From contig NZ_CP014619.1 in NCBI RefSeq assembly GCF_002074055.1, positions 434,001 to 498,000 on the forward strand: DNA of 64,000 nt, read 5' to 3'. Of this stretch, positions 7,412-16,591 are shown piece by piece. This DNA is from Frondihabitans sp. 762G35 (lineage in GTDB: Bacteria; Actinomycetota; Actinomycetes; Actinomycetales; Microbacteriaceae). Within the stretch, counting starts at the first letter, position 1. Every line of letters starts with the position of its first letter. Made by a program: the position numbers and the translations under genes. Below the pieces are notes generated by a model, which worked only from the letters and a program-made list of their open reading frames with translations, made no database searches and was not told the DNA's origin.

Positions 7412-8590
7412 TCAGTTCAGCAGGGGACCCGTCTCTCGGGCGTTCGCGCTTTTCGAGATGTTTTCGAGAGGTCCCCCGCCGGGGAACACCACCTCGACGA
7501 CGAGGCCGTCCGGCCTGCCCGCCTGGAGCAGGAGCCGCGCGTCGTGTGTCTCGACGATGCTCTTGACGAGGGCGAGACCGAGGCCGTGCCCCCCGGTGGC
7601 GGCACCGCTCGCCGTGCGGAGCGCGGTGCGGTGGAACGCCTCGGTGAGAAGCGGAACCGTCGCCTCCTCGATCCTGGGTCCGCTGTTCGACACGCGCAGG
7701 ACGACTCCGCCCGGCTCGCGGCCGACGGCGACGTGCAGGTCGCCGCCTCGGCGGTTGTGGCGCACGGCGTTCTGAACCAGGTTCCTCACGAGGAGCTGGA
7801 GCAGGACGGGATGACCCACCACGGTGGCCGAACGGAGGACCTCCGTGACGACGAGGGCTTCGTCGTCGATCGTCTCGGACTGGTCGGCGAGCTCGCGGCG
7901 GGCGAGCTCCGCGAGGTCGACATTTTCCGCGTGGTCGATCCGGTTGCTGCCGGCGAGATCGAGGAGCGCGCGCGTGATGTCGATGGTCCGGTCGTTCGTG
8001 ATCGACAGGCGGTACAGGAGCTGCTCGACCTCCGGCGTCTGCTCGGATCGGCTCGCGACCTGGAGCAACGTCTTCGTCGTCGTGAGGGGTGTCCGGAGCT
8101 CGTGGCTGACGTTCGCGGCGAACCGGCCCTGAACGGCGAACGCCGCCTCGAGACGGTCGAGCATCCCGTCGATCGTGTCGGCGAGGACGCGGACCTCGTC
8201 TTCCGGGCCGTCGAGGGCGATCCGACGGTCGATGGACGCCCCGTCGAGGGTCCTGGCCGTTCGGACGATGTCGGTCAGGGGTTTCAGAGCCCGTCCCGCG
8301 ACGAACCAGCCGACAGCGGCCCCGATCCCGCCGACGAGGACGAGTACGGGCACGGCGACCACAGCGAGGAGCTCCAGCAGGTCCCGCTTGTTCGAGACCA
8401 TGATCGACGGCGTGCCCAGGACACCGCTCGGGTACTGACTCGACGTGAACGCGTAGCCGGGGATGAGGAGCAGGACGACGGCCACCGCCGCGAGCACGCT
8501 GAACCCGGTGAGCACGACGAGCACCGCGTAGGTGATGGTGAGGCGCAGCCTCAGAGTCACCCGGATCCGACGCCTCCGCTCACTAGGCAC
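7412..8590 (-). CDS. sensor histidine kinase (HAMP, HisKA, HATPase)
   Basis: The 392-residue protein has two membrane segments (about residues 15-46 and 72-96) flanking a very short external loop of about 25 residues. A HAMP linker follows, then the H-box FAANVSHELRTPLTTTK with phospho-acceptor His163, an N-box (LLQLLVRNLVQNAVRHNR) and a G-box (GGHGLGLALVKSIVETH). The tiny sensor loop suggests it senses a membrane or cell-envelope signal. Its start overlaps the response regulator stop by 8 bases on the same strand, so it is the second gene of a two-component operon. The cognate signal is unknown. Confidence 0.9.
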   Translation of the reverse strand: MPSERRRRIRVTLRLRLTITYAVLVVLTGFSVLAAVAVVLLLIPGYAFTSSQYPSGVLGTPSIMVSNKRDLLELLAVVAVPVLVLVGGIGAAVGWFVAGRALKPLTDIVRTARTLDGASIDRRIALDGPEDEVRVLADTIDGMLDRLEAAFAVQGRFAANVSHELRTPLTTTKTLLQVASRSEQTPEVEQLLYRLSITNDRTIDITRALLDLAGSNRIDHAENVDLAELARRELADQSETIDDEALVVTEVLRSATVVGHPVLLQLLVRNLVQNAVRHNRRGGDLHVAVGREPGGVVLRVSNSGPRIEEATVPLLTEAFHRTALRTASGAATGGHGLGLALVKSIVETHDARLLLQAGRPDGLVVEVVFPGGGPLENISKSANARETGPLLN

Positions 8591-9254
8591 GGTCCGCCTC
8601 CCGGATGCAGTAGCCGACTCCGGCGACGGTCACGATCGGCGAGGGCGGGCCGAGCTTCCTCCGGAGGTTCGACATCGTGATCCTCACGGCGTTCGTGAAC
8701 GGGTCGGCGTTCTCGTCCCACGCCTTCTCGAGGAGGGTCTCGGCGCTGACGACGCCGCCGTCGGCCCTCAGGAGGACCTCGAGGACGGCGAACTCTTTGC
8801 GACTCAGCCGCACGAAGCGCCCCTTCCGGTACACCTCGCGGCGGAAGACATCGACCGTCAGGTCGCCCGAGGTCAAGGTGGGTGGCACCGACTCCTTGGA
8901 CCGGCGGTTCAGGGCCCGGAGACGCGCGACCAGCTCCTCCAGGTCGAACGGCTTCGCGAGGTAGTCGTCGGCCCCGAGCTCCAGCCCGTCGACGCGGTCC
9001 CGGAGAGTCCCGGCGGCGGTCAGCATCAGGATGCGCGGGGGACGCTGGGACGCCACGAGGCGACGGCAGACCTCGTCGCCGTGGATCCCCGGCAGGTCAC
9101 GATCGAGGACCACCACGTCGTAGTCGTTCACCCAGGCCTTCTCGAGGGCCGAGGCGCCATCGAAGGCGAGGTCGGCCGCGATCGCCTCCAGCCGGAGCCC
9201 CGCCTGGATCGCCTCCGCGAGGAACACCTCGTCCTCCACGACCAGAGCGCGCAT
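8583..9254 (-). CDS. OmpR/PhoB-family response regulator
   Basis: The 223-residue protein has a receiver domain (MRALVVEDEVFLAEAI, phospho-acceptor Asp51 in VVVLDRDLPG, Lys in DYLAKPFDLEEL) followed by a winged-helix DNA-binding domain ending AVRITMSNLRRKLGPPSPIVTVAGVGYCI. It is the first gene of the operon with the kinase at 7412-8590. It is divergent from the acyltransferase gene, and an 8-bp inverted repeat between them is a candidate binding site. Regulation of the neighbouring envelope genes (acyltransferase, membrane protein) is plausible but inferred. Confidence 0.9.
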   Translation of the reverse strand: MRALVVEDEVFLAEAIQAGLRLEAIAADLAFDGASALEKAWVNDYDVVVLDRDLPGIHGDEVCRRLVASQRPPRILMLTAAGTLRDRVDGLELGADDYLAKPFDLEELVARLRALNRRSKESVPPTLTSGDLTVDVFRREVYRKGRFVRLSRKEFAVLEVLLRADGGVVSAETLLEKAWDENADPFTNAVRITMSNLRRKLGPPSPIVTVAGVGYCIREADRA

Positions 9255-9312
9255 TCGTCGGTCCCTCCCGTGGCCGGAGCGCGGCCACTCTCCGTCTAGT
9301 GGACCACGGACG

Positions 9313-9338
9313 CCCTTTCGAAAACGTCTGCGAAAGGG
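9313..9338 (+). promoter_or_regulatory. inverted repeat between response regulator and acyltransferase genes
   Basis: CCCTTTCG (9313-9320) and CGAAAGGG (9331-9338) form an 8-bp perfect inverted repeat with a 10-base AT-richer centre. It lies in the 156-base divergent region and is a candidate operator for the adjacent response regulator, though that family more often binds direct repeats. Confidence 0.4.
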
Positions 9339-9410
9339 AAGACGGCCCCGCAACGGCCGCCGGCGTGGGATGGCTCTCGGCGCTCGACCTCCGAGCCGGA
9401 AGGAAGCACC

Positions 9411-10538
9411 ATGTCGAACCCCACACGCGACTCGGGACGGTCGCTCCTGCCCTCCCTCACCGGGCTCCGCTTCCTCGCGGCGTTCGTGGTCTTCGCCTAT
9501 CACACCCGGAACATGGCCTATTTCTCGGGTCACGGGCAGGCCGCACTCGGCCTCGTCTTCGGCGCCGGCCCAACGGGTGTCTCCCTGTTCTTCGTCCTCT
9601 CGGGATTCGTGCTCGCCTGGTCGGACGACGGTTCGGGAACGTTCCGTGCATTCTGGCTGCGTCGTGCGGCGCGGATCGTGCCGACGCACCTCGTGGTCCT
9701 CGCTCTCGCCCTCCTGCTGGCGGCGACGATCCTGCCGAGCATCCGGACCGCCGACCCCTGGGCCGCTGTGGCAGACGGCCTCCTCGTGAGCAGCTGGAAC
9801 CCGGTCTGGTGGCAGGCCGGCAATCCGGTGAGCTGGTCCCTGGTCTGCGAGGCCTTCTTCTACGCGGTTTTCCCCCTCCTGATCCGTGCCCTCCGCCCAT
9901 TCGGGACCGGTCGGCTCCTGGCCGTCTTCGCGCTCGCCGTCGGAGGCGTCCTGGCGGTGGCGGCGGTCAACGACCACCTTCCGGCCGTGCTCGGGGCGAA
10001 CAGCTCTCCGCTGGCCCGACTGCCGGAATTCGTCGTCGGGATCGCCCTGGCGCGCCTGCTCCGCACGGGAGCGTGGCGGGGCCCCTCGCTCGCGGTCGGC
10101 GTGCTCGCCGCGCTCGCCGGATACGCCGGAGCGTCGCTGGCGCCGACGTCGGCGTTCACGAACGCAGGCTGGACGGTGATCGGTTACGCCCTCCTCATCG
10201 CCGCCCTGGCACGCTGCGACATCGAGGGGCGGCGGACGCTCCTCGCCTCCCGCCCGCTCGTGAGGCTCGGGGATCTCTCGTTCGCCTTCTACCTCGTCCA
10301 CGTGCTCGTCCTGCAAAGCATCGGTTCGCTCTGGCCGGGGCACCAGCCGACACTCGCCGCTGTGCCGGCCGCGCTGCTGACCCTCGCGGCCCTCGGCGTG
10401 GCGGTCACGGTGGCGCTGCTGCTGAACCGCGTCGTGGAGAGGCCGGGTCGGAGGCTCCTGCTGGCCCTTGCCGAGGGTCCGCGACCGGCGGTACGTCCAG
10501 ACGAGCGGCCGGTGCGAGCTCACCGCATCGGCACGTGA
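9411..10538 (+). CDS. acyltransferase family 3 (OafA-like) membrane protein
   Basis: The 375-residue integral membrane protein has about ten hydrophobic helices. The N-terminal LPSLTGLRFLAAFVVFAYHT carries the conserved catalytic histidine of acyltransferase-3 proteins. Further family signatures are GVSLFFVLSGFVLAW, FWLRRAARIVPTHLV, the WSLVCEAFFYAVFPLLI block and FAFYLVHVLVLQ near the C-terminus. These enzymes O-acetylate extracellular polysaccharides, peptidoglycan or lipids. No SGNH esterase domain is attached. A GGAAGGA ribosome-binding site precedes the ATG. The acceptor substrate cannot be read from the sequence. Confidence 0.88.
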   Translation: MSNPTRDSGRSLLPSLTGLRFLAAFVVFAYHTRNMAYFSGHGQAALGLVFGAGPTGVSLFFVLSGFVLAWSDDGSGTFRAFWLRRAARIVPTHLVVLALALLLAATILPSIRTADPWAAVADGLLVSSWNPVWWQAGNPVSWSLVCEAFFYAVFPLLIRALRPFGTGRLLAVFALAVGGVLAVAAVNDHLPAVLGANSSPLARLPEFVVGIALARLLRTGAWRGPSLAVGVLAALAGYAGASLAPTSAFTNAGWTVIGYALLIAALARCDIEGRRTLLASRPLVRLGDLSFAFYLVHVLVLQSIGSLWPGHQPTLAAVPAALLTLAALGVAVTVALLLNRVVERPGRRLLLALAEGPRPAVRPDERPVRAHRIGT

Positions 10539-10687
10539 CTCGCCGACCGCCTACCGACGGGCGACGAGCGCCATCGCGTCGCGCCGCATCGTCACCGGGT
10601 AGTCGACGGTCGCCGTCCCGATCCGCACGAGTCTCTGGATCGTCTGCCCGGGCCAACCTGCGTCACCGCGCCGGCGGACACCGCACC

Positions 10688-10747
10688 GGCGGCCGGTGCG
10701 CAGGCGGCCTGTGCGCAGGCGGCCGGTGCGAAGGCGGCCGCACCGCA
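10688..10747 (+). repeat. 15-bp tandem repeat, four units
   Basis: Four consecutive imperfect 15-base units of the type GGCGGCCGGTGCGCA lie head to tail (10688-10702, 10703-10717, 10718-10732, 10733-10747). The last unit abuts the stop codon of the short universal-stress-like remnant. A multiple of 3 keeps any reading frame, giving GRLRT repeats on the minus strand, but no convincing protein contains them. Confidence 0.8.
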
Positions 10748-10864
10748 TCAGGCGGCGTCGCGCTCCAGCACCGGCTCGCCGCGCGAGCCGTCGAAGCCGA
10801 CCACGATCTCGCTCGAGGCGGATCGCGGATCCTGCGTGCCGGGGGTCGGGCTGTCTGAGGTCAT
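10748..10864 (-). pseudogene. universal stress protein remnant (N-terminal ~38 residues only)
   Basis: An ATG at 10864 opens a 38-codon frame whose second half, EIVVGFDGSRGEPVLERDA, is the first beta strand and substrate loop of universal stress proteins (normally IVVGVDGS...AL.WA). The frame then ends at a TGA directly against the 15-bp tandem repeat, so the remaining roughly 100 residues of the domain are missing. Downstream to 10551 the minus strand is open in another frame but shows no USP features. A deletion or repeat-mediated truncation is the likely cause. A short functional peptide cannot be excluded. Confidence 0.5.
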
Positions 10865-10925
10865 GCCTCACGGTCGCAACGATCGACCCCGGTCGATAGG
10901 GCAGAAGGTCACTTGCGACGGGAAA

Positions 10926-10957
10926 GGCCCCGCCCGGACCGGAGTCCGAGCGGGGCC
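10926..10957 (-). terminator. terminator of the mmsA-mmsB-chvE operon
   Basis: On the minus strand GGCCCCGC pairs with GCGGGGCC around a 16-base loop and is followed by CTTTCCC. It sits 20 bases beyond the chvE stop. Confidence 0.65.
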
Positions 10958-10977
10958 GTGCGCCTCGGCGCGAGGTG

Positions 10978-12090
10978 TTACTGACCAGCCTTGGCGAGAG
11001 CCTCGAGCGTGGGGTTGTTCGCGTACTCCTTCACCGCGTTCTCCTTGGTGATGAGGATCGGGGTGAGCTCGACGGCCGGGACCGTCTTGACGCCGTTGTA
11101 GTTGTTCTTCTTGTCGAGGACCGTCTTGGGGGTCTGGCCCTTCGACAGCGTGGTGACCAGGTCGACCGCGGCCTGAGCCTCGACGTCGGTGTTCTTGTAG
11201 ATGGTCGAGTACTGCGTGCCGTCCATGATGAGCGGGATCGACGCGGTCTCGGAGTCCTGACCGGTGACGATCGGGACGGGCTTTCCCGCCGACTTCACGG
11301 CCTGGATGATGGCGCGACCCAGGGTGTCGTTGGGGGAGAGGACGCCGTCGAGCGCGGTCGAGCCCGAGTAGCTGGCCTGCAGGAGGTTGCTCATGCGGGT
11401 CTGGGCGTTCTGGGCGAGCCAGCCCTGGGTCGAGACCTGGGTGAACTTGGTCTGACCGGAGACGACCTTGAGGGTGCCGTCGTCGATCTTCGGCTGCAGG
11501 ATGCTCATGGCGCCGTTGAAGAAGACCGGAGCGTTGGCGTCGTCGGGCGATCCGGCGAACAGCTCGACGTTGTAGGGACCGGAGGACTTCTTGGCCTTCA
11601 TGCCGTCGAGGAGGGCCTGGCCCTGAAGCTCGCCGACCTTGAAGTTGTTGAACGCGACGTAGTAGTCGACGTTCGCGGTGCCGGTGAGGTTGCGGTCCCA
11701 GGCGATGACCGGGATGCCGGCGGCCTTGGCCTGCTTGACCTGCGTGCCGAGCTGCGAGCCGTCCTGAGCGGCGATGATGATCGCCTTGTCGCCCTTGGTG
11801 ACCATGCCGGAGATCTGGCTCTGCTGGTCGGTCACCGTGTTCGACGCAGCGGCGTACTGCACGTCGGCCTTGAAGCCGGCGGCGGCGAGCGACTTCTCGA
11901 ACGCGGCCTTGGCGAGGACCCAGTTCTGCGAGGTCTTGGCGGGGAGCGCGACGCCGATGGTCGAACCCTTCGGGATGGCGGCGGCGCCGCTGGATGCTCC
12001 CGAGCCACCGCGGGCCGTGCCGGAGCACGACGTCAGGGTGACGACGGTGAGGGCTGCGACGGCGACGCCGACGATGAGCTGTTTCTTCAT
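10978..12090 (-). CDS. chvE: multiple monosaccharide ABC transporter substrate-binding lipoprotein
   Basis: The 370-residue precursor has a lipoprotein signal peptide (MKKQLIVGVAVAALTVVTLTSC) with lipid-acceptor Cys22. The mature part is a periplasmic-binding-protein type I fold with KGSTIGVALPAKTSQNWVLAKAAFEKSL, IIIAAQDGSQLGTQVKQAKAAGIPVIAWDRNL and VDYYVAFNNFKVGELQGQALL, typical of ChvE/MmsE sugar-binding proteins. It is the third gene of the operon after the ATPase and permease genes. The gap to the permease contains a small hairpin, and a terminator follows. The sugar is unknown; this family binds galactose, glucose, arabinose, xylose and related sugars. Confidence 0.88.
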   Translation of the reverse strand: MKKQLIVGVAVAALTVVTLTSCSGTARGGSGASSGAAAIPKGSTIGVALPAKTSQNWVLAKAAFEKSLAAAGFKADVQYAAASNTVTDQQSQISGMVTKGDKAIIIAAQDGSQLGTQVKQAKAAGIPVIAWDRNLTGTANVDYYVAFNNFKVGELQGQALLDGMKAKKSSGPYNVELFAGSPDDANAPVFFNGAMSILQPKIDDGTLKVVSGQTKFTQVSTQGWLAQNAQTRMSNLLQASYSGSTALDGVLSPNDTLGRAIIQAVKSAGKPVPIVTGQDSETASIPLIMDGTQYSTIYKNTDVEAQAAVDLVTTLSKGQTPKTVLDKKNNYNGVKTVPAVELTPILITKENAVKEYANNPTLEALAKAGQ

Positions 12091-12190
12091 TGAAATGCTT
12101 CTTTCATTTCTGGTGGGATGTGAGTGCGGGGAACGCACCCGGTTGCTGTGGGATGACTGGTGCGCATCCCGTATTTCTGCTGCTGTCGGA

Positions 12191-12206
12191 CGCCCGCACG
12201 CGGGCG
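12191..12206 (-). other. small hairpin between mmsB and chvE
   Basis: CGCCCGC and GCGGGCG pair around a 2-base spacer directly 3' of the mmsB stop, 100 bases upstream of chvE. It may stabilise the upstream mRNA or mark processing, giving unequal expression of permease and binding protein. Confidence 0.45.
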
Positions 12207-12211
12207 GATCG

Positions 12212-13537
12212 TCAGGGCAGCAAAACCTGTGAGTCGCTGTCGATCGACTGCGGCTGGGCGCCCTGGCCCTTGAGGCCGCCGGAGGTGGGGCCGTCGTCCT
12301 GCTTGTTCTTGCGACCGAAGCCGCGGGTCAGGTAGCCGATGATCGACGGGCGGCCCTGCGTCTTGTTGTAGACGTCGAAGGCGACGGCGATGAGGAGGAC
12401 GAGGCCGCGGATGATCTGGACCAGGTTCGTGTCGATGCCCTTGAGCGAGAGGCCGTTGGCGAGGAACGCGAGGACGAGACCACCGATGATCGAGGCGATG
12501 ACGGTTCCGACACCACCGGCGACCGCCGCACCACCGACGAAGACGGCGGCGATGGCGTCGAGCTCCCAGCCCGTGCCGTCGGCGGGGCCGGAGGACCCCG
12601 AATAGCCGACGAAGACCATGCCGGCGACGGCGGCGAGGACGGACATGTTCATCATCACCAGGAAGTTGACGCGCTTCGAGTTGACACCCGACAGGACGGC
12701 GGCGTTGGAGTTGCCGCCGACGGCGTAGAGGTGGCGACCGAAGGTGGTCGTGTTGGTGACGAAGCCGTAGACGATGACGAGGACGCCGAGGATGATCGCG
12801 ACGATCGGGATGCTCGTGTTGGGGCGGCCCGAGGCGAAGAGGATCGTGGCGTAGGCCGTGATGCCGCCGAGGACGACGATGCGGACGATGCTGGTCCACA
12901 GCGGTGCCGGCTGGGCTCCCATGAGGACGCGGTTGCGGCGGCCGCGGAACTCGAAGACGACGATCGCGATGATCGTGACGACGCCGAGGATGAGCGTTCC
13001 GTTGCTGTAGCCGGAGTTGGGTCCGAAGTCGGGGATGTAGCCGCCGCCGACGTTCTGGAAGCTCTGGGGGACGGGGACCGCGGTCGAGTTGCCGATGATC
13101 TGGTTCGCACCGCGGAAGATGAGCTGGCCGGCCAGCGTCACGATGAACGCGGGGACCCGGACGTAGGCGACCCAGAAGCCCTGCCAGGCCCCGACGAGCG
13201 CGCCGACGACGAGGCCGAGGATGATCGCGAGCCACCAGGAGAAGTGCCAGACGGCCATCGCCTGGGCGACGATGATGCCGACGAACGCGGCGACCGAGCC
13301 GACCGAGAGGTCGATGTGGCCGGCGACGATCACCATGACCATGCCGATCGCGAGGATCAGGATGTAGGAGTACTGCTGGAAGACGTTGATCACGTTCGCG
13401 GGCTCGAGGGTGATGCCGCCGGTCCAGATCTGGAAGCCGATGATGATCACGATCAGCGCGATGATCATGCCGTACTGGCTGATCCCACCACCCTTGTTCC
13501 CCAGGATGCTGTCGATGTTCTTCTTGATGTTCGTCAT
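12212..13537 (-). CDS. mmsB: multiple monosaccharide ABC transporter permease
   Basis: The 441-residue protein has about ten membrane helices and the BPD_transp_2 motifs of sugar permeases: [65 protein letters not shown] and [31 protein letters not shown]. It is longer than XylH/AraH permeases and matches the MmsB/GguB type. The start ATG overlaps the mmsA stop (ATGA), so the two are translationally coupled. It forms the channel used with MmsA and ChvE. Confidence 0.9.
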   Translation of the reverse strand: MTNIKKNIDSILGNKGGGISQYGMIIALIVIIIGFQIWTGGITLEPANVINVFQQYSYILILAIGMVMVIVAGHIDLSVGSVAAFVGIIVAQAMAVWHFSWWLAIILGLVVGALVGAWQGFWVAYVRVPAFIVTLAGQLIFRGANQIIGNSTAVPVPQSFQNVGGGYIPDFGPNSGYSNGTLILGVVTIIAIVVFEFRGRRNRVLMGAQPAPLWTSIVRIVVLGGITAYATILFASGRPNTSIPIVAIILGVLVIVYGFVTNTTTFGRHLYAVGGNSNAAVLSGVNSKRVNFLVMMNMSVLAAVAGMVFVGYSGSSGPADGTGWELDAIAAVFVGGAAVAGGVGTVIASIIGGLVLAFLANGLSLKGIDTNLVQIIRGLVLLIAVAFDVYNKTQGRPSIIGYLTRGFGRKNKQDDGPTSGGLKGQGAQPQSIDSDSQVLLP

Positions 13538-15078
13538 CGAACCGTGGTCCTTTTCGAGGTCATGCTCACCATCAGCGACTCGGGGTTCGCTTCGGCTGCG
13601 GTCAATTCATTGGTGATGGAGCCCTCGAAGATCGTGTAGATCCGGTCGGAGAGACCCAGGAGCTCGGGGAGCTCGGAGGAGATGAGGATGATGCCCTTGC
13701 CCTGGGCGGCGAGGTCCTGGATGATCCCGTAGATCTCGAACTTCGCGCCCACGTCGATGCCGCGGGTGGGCTCGTCGAGGATGAGGAGGTCGGGGTCGGT
13801 GAACATCCACTTCGCCAGGACGACCTTCTGCTGGTTCCCGCCGGAGAGCTTGTTGACGCCCTGCTCGACCGAGTTCGCCTTGGTGCGGAGCGAGCGGCGG
13901 TAGCGCTCGGAGACCTCGTACTCCTCCACGGAGGAGACGACGCCGTTGTGCGTGATCTTCGGCAGGCCCGCCGCGACGGTGGAGCGCTTGATCGTGTCGA
14001 GGAGGTTGAGGCCGAGGGCCTTGCGGTCCTCGGAGACGTAGCCGATGCCGTTCTTGATGGCGCGGCCGACCGTGTCGGTGCGGATCTCGCGGCCGTCCTT
14101 GTAGACCTCGCCGGAGACCCAGGTGCCGTAGGAGTGGCCGAAGATGCTCATCGCGAGCTCGGTGCGACCGGCGCCCATGAGGCCGGCGAAGCCGACGATC
14201 TCGCCCTTGCGGACGAAGAAGTTCTCGTTCTTGCAGACCAGGCGCTCCGGGTCGAGCGGGTGGCGCACCGTCCAGTTGCGGACCTCGAAGAAGGTCTCGC
14301 CGATGTTCGGGGTGCGGTCGGGGAAGCGGCTCTCGAGCGAGCGGCCGACCATGCCGCGGATGATGCGGTCCTCGTTGACGCCGTCGTTCTTCACGTCGAG
14401 CGACTCGATCGTCTTGCCGTCGCGCAGGATGGTGATGGTGTCGGCGATCTGCTCGATCTCGTTCAGCTTGTGGCTGATCATGATCGACGTGATGCCGCGG
14501 CCCTTCAGGCCGACGATGAGGTCGAGGAGGTGCTGCGACTCCTGCTCGTTGAGCGCCGCGGTGGGCTCGTCGAGGATGAGCAGCTTGACCGACTTGTTGA
14601 GCGCCTTGGCGATCTCGACGAGCTGCTGCTTGCCCACGCCGAGCGACTTGATCTTGAGGTCGGGGTCCTCGGCGAGGCCGACGCGGGCGAGGAGGTCCTT
14701 CGCGCGCTTCTGAGCCTCGACCCAGTTGATGACCCCGCCGCGACCGGGCTCGTTGCCGAGGAAGATGTTCTCGGTGATCGAGAGCTCCGGCACGAGCGCG
14801 AGCTCCTGGTGGATGATCACGATGCCCGCGGTCTCGGACTGCTTGATGCCCGAGAACTGGGCGACCTGCGACTCGTAGACGATGTCGCCGGTGTACGTGC
14901 CGAACGGGTAGACACCCGAGAGCACCTTCATGAGAGTCGACTTGCCCGCACCGTTCTCGCCGCAGATCGCGTGGATCTCGCCGGCCTTCACGGTCAGGTT
15001 CACGTCGGAGAGGGCCTTCACACCGGGGAATTCCTTGGTGATCGAGCGCATCTCGAGGATGGTGGGTTCACCAGCCAT
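13534..15078 (-). CDS. mmsA: multiple monosaccharide ABC transporter ATP-binding protein
   Basis: The 514-residue protein carries two fused ABC domains, as in AraG/XylG/MmsA. The first has Walker [17 protein letters not shown], signature [16 protein letters not shown] and Walker [12 protein letters not shown]. The second has [35 protein letters not shown] and [14 protein letters not shown]. It is the first gene of the operon. The promoter region (15079-15315) carries an 18-bp site that is also found in front of the divergently placed ROK regulator gene, so repression by that regulator is likely. Confidence 0.93.
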   Translation of the reverse strand: MAGEPTILEMRSITKEFPGVKALSDVNLTVKAGEIHAICGENGAGKSTLMKVLSGVYPFGTYTGDIVYESQVAQFSGIKQSETAGIVIIHQELALVPELSITENIFLGNEPGRGGVINWVEAQKRAKDLLARVGLAEDPDLKIKSLGVGKQQLVEIAKALNKSVKLLILDEPTAALNEQESQHLLDLIVGLKGRGITSIMISHKLNEIEQIADTITILRDGKTIESLDVKNDGVNEDRIIRGMVGRSLESRFPDRTPNIGETFFEVRNWTVRHPLDPERLVCKNENFFVRKGEIVGFAGLMGAGRTELAMSIFGHSYGTWVSGEVYKDGREIRTDTVGRAIKNGIGYVSEDRKALGLNLLDTIKRSTVAAGLPKITHNGVVSSVEEYEVSERYRRSLRTKANSVEQGVNKLSGGNQQKVVLAKWMFTDPDLLILDEPTRGIDVGAKFEIYGIIQDLAAQGKGIILISSELPELLGLSDRIYTIFEGSITNELTAAEANPESLMVSMTSKRTTVR

Positions 15079-15203
15079 TGTGCACCGCCATTTGTTTGCT
15101 AGACGTCGTTGTCGGGTTGGGCTTGAGTCCGCCCCGCTGGGCCGAGGGCCCGAAGAAGTGGGCTTCTCAGCCCGGGATCACATTAGGCCGAGAAGGGCCT
15201 GAG

Positions 15204-15221
15204 GTCAAAAGGTTAACGCAA
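15204..15221 (-). promoter_or_regulatory. putative ROK-regulator operator upstream of mmsA
   Basis: GTCAAAAGGTTAACGCAA on the + strand matches the site at 16558-16575 in 17 of 18 positions. It contains the palindromic hexamer GTTAAC. It lies 126 bases upstream of the mmsA start, within the 237-base intergenic region, which holds no gene. Confidence 0.65.
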
Positions 15222-15315
15222 CGAATTTGTAACGGCTTCAGGAGTCGGTCGTAAGAGAGCGCTCACATTTCGCGTGACCCTTGATTTTCCGGGCCTCGCG
15301 GGGGTGGTGACGCGG

Positions 15316-16527
15316 TCAGATGACGCGGACGGCGGCCTGGTGGTAGACGAGGGCCGCGGCGCCCAGGGCCTCGCCCCGATCGTCGAGGGTGGAGGCGACG
15401 ATGGCCGTGGCGTCCTTCACGAGGGGGAGGACGTGCCGCCCGAACGAGCGGTTGATGGGCTCCAGGATGAGGTCGCCGAGCGCGGCGAGCGGGCCGCCCA
15501 GCACGATCACCTCGGGGCTCAGGATGCTCGCGAGGTCGCCGACGACCCGGCCGATGAGGCGTCCGGCGTCCTCCACGACGCGCATGACGGCGACGTTCTC
15601 CTCGAGCGCCGCGGCGACGAGGTCCTCCGTCGTCGTGATCGGCGTCACGGAGCTCAACCGGTCGAGCATCGCGGTGATCGACGCCTCGGCCTCGAGGCAG
15701 CCCCGGTTGCCGCAGCGGCAGGCCGTGCCGTCGGGGACGACCTGCACGTGACCGACCTCGCCCGTGACTCCGATCGCCCCGTTGAAGGGCTGCCCGTTCA
15801 GGATCAGGCCAGCCCCGATCCCGCTGCCCACCTTGAGGTAGACGAGGTTGGTGACGCCTCCGTACGGCCCCCAGATCGTCTCGGCGACGCTCCCGAGGTT
15901 GGCGTCGTTGTCGAGCACGACGGGCACGCCGAGGCGGTCCTCCAGCTCGACGACCACGTCCACGAAGGCCCACTCGGCCCACACCGTGCCGATCACGGGC
16001 ATGAAGTCGCGGCGGTCGATCGACCCGGGGATCCCGACCCCGACACCGCTCAGGGCCTCCCAGGAGGTGCCGGTCTCGTCGAGAAGGCGGGTCAGCACGT
16101 CCTTGGCGAGGTCGAAGCCGTCGCGGGGGTCGTACTTCTGCGGGAGCACGATCGACTCCTCGGCGGCGATCGTGTAGTCCGGGTAGACGAGCACGACGCG
16201 CAGGTGCCGCCGACCGAAGCCGATGCCGGCGGCGACGGTGCCGTTGCTCGTCAGGAGCCGCACCGACACGGCGCGACGGCCGGAGCTGGTCGTCGGCGTG
16301 AGGCTGACGAGACCGTTCTTCGCCATGTGGCTGACGATGTTCGAGATCGTGGCGGTGCTGAGGCCCGTCCGGCGCGCCAGATCGGCCTGCGTGGAGGCGC
16401 CCACCTTGACGAGGGCCTCGACGACGCGCTGCTGGTTGCGCTTGCGGAGGGACGTTTGCGAACCGGGGCTCTGGCGAGCCACCGGACTCTGCCGTCGACC
16501 CGTCATTGGGTCTTGGAGATTTGACAC
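15316..16527 (-). CDS. ROK-family transcriptional repressor (XylR-like)
   Basis: The 403-residue protein has an N-terminal winged-helix DNA-binding domain (RVVEALVKVGASTQADLARRTGLSTATISNIVSHMAKNGLV, about residues 35-75). A ROK sugar-sensing domain follows, with the ATP-site-like GVGVGIPGSID, VVLDNDANLGSVAE, YLKVGSGIGAGLILNG, GEVGH and the zinc motif CRCGNRGCLE. It sits directly upstream of mmsA-mmsB-chvE on the same strand, separated by 237 bases. It is most likely the sugar-responsive repressor of that transporter and of itself. The annotated start is GTG 16527; ATG 16506, coupled to a short upstream ORF, is an alternative. Confidence 0.9.
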   Translation of the reverse strand: MSNLQDPMTGRRQSPVARQSPGSQTSLRKRNQQRVVEALVKVGASTQADLARRTGLSTATISNIVSHMAKNGLVSLTPTTSSGRRAVSVRLLTSNGTVAAGIGFGRRHLRVVLVYPDYTIAAEESIVLPQKYDPRDGFDLAKDVLTRLLDETGTSWEALSGVGVGIPGSIDRRDFMPVIGTVWAEWAFVDVVVELEDRLGVPVVLDNDANLGSVAETIWGPYGGVTNLVYLKVGSGIGAGLILNGQPFNGAIGVTGEVGHVQVVPDGTACRCGNRGCLEAEASITAMLDRLSSVTPITTTEDLVAAALEENVAVMRVVEDAGRLIGRVVGDLASILSPEVIVLGGPLAALGDLILEPINRSFGRHVLPLVKDATAIVASTLDDRGEALGAAALVYHQAAVRVI

Positions 16528-16538
16528 CGTCGAATCAT
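16503..16538 (-). other. 11-codon upstream ORF overlapping the ROK gene start
   Basis: An AGGGAGG ribosome-binding site lies 2 bases before an ATG (16538). It opens an 11-codon frame (MIRRCQISKTQ) whose TGA overlaps an in-frame ATG of the ROK gene (ATGA at 16503-16506). No comparable ribosome-binding site serves the GTG at 16527. Translation of the repressor could therefore be coupled to this leader peptide. Confidence 0.45.
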
Positions 16539-16557
16539 TGCCTCCCTGAAGTATGTC

Positions 16558-16575
16558 GTCAAGAGGTTAACGCAA
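16558..16575 (-). promoter_or_regulatory. putative ROK-regulator operator upstream of its own gene
   Basis: GTCAAGAGGTTAACGCAA on the + strand is the second copy of the 18-bp site found upstream of mmsA, with one mismatch. It lies 31 bases upstream of the ROK gene start, a position suited to autorepression. Confidence 0.65.
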
Positions 16576-16591
16576 AGCGTGATGCAACCGT

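Noticed and set aside
10688-10747. Short tandem repeat considered as a CRISPR remnant
   Set aside because: Units are 15 bases with no spacers, and no cas genes are present.
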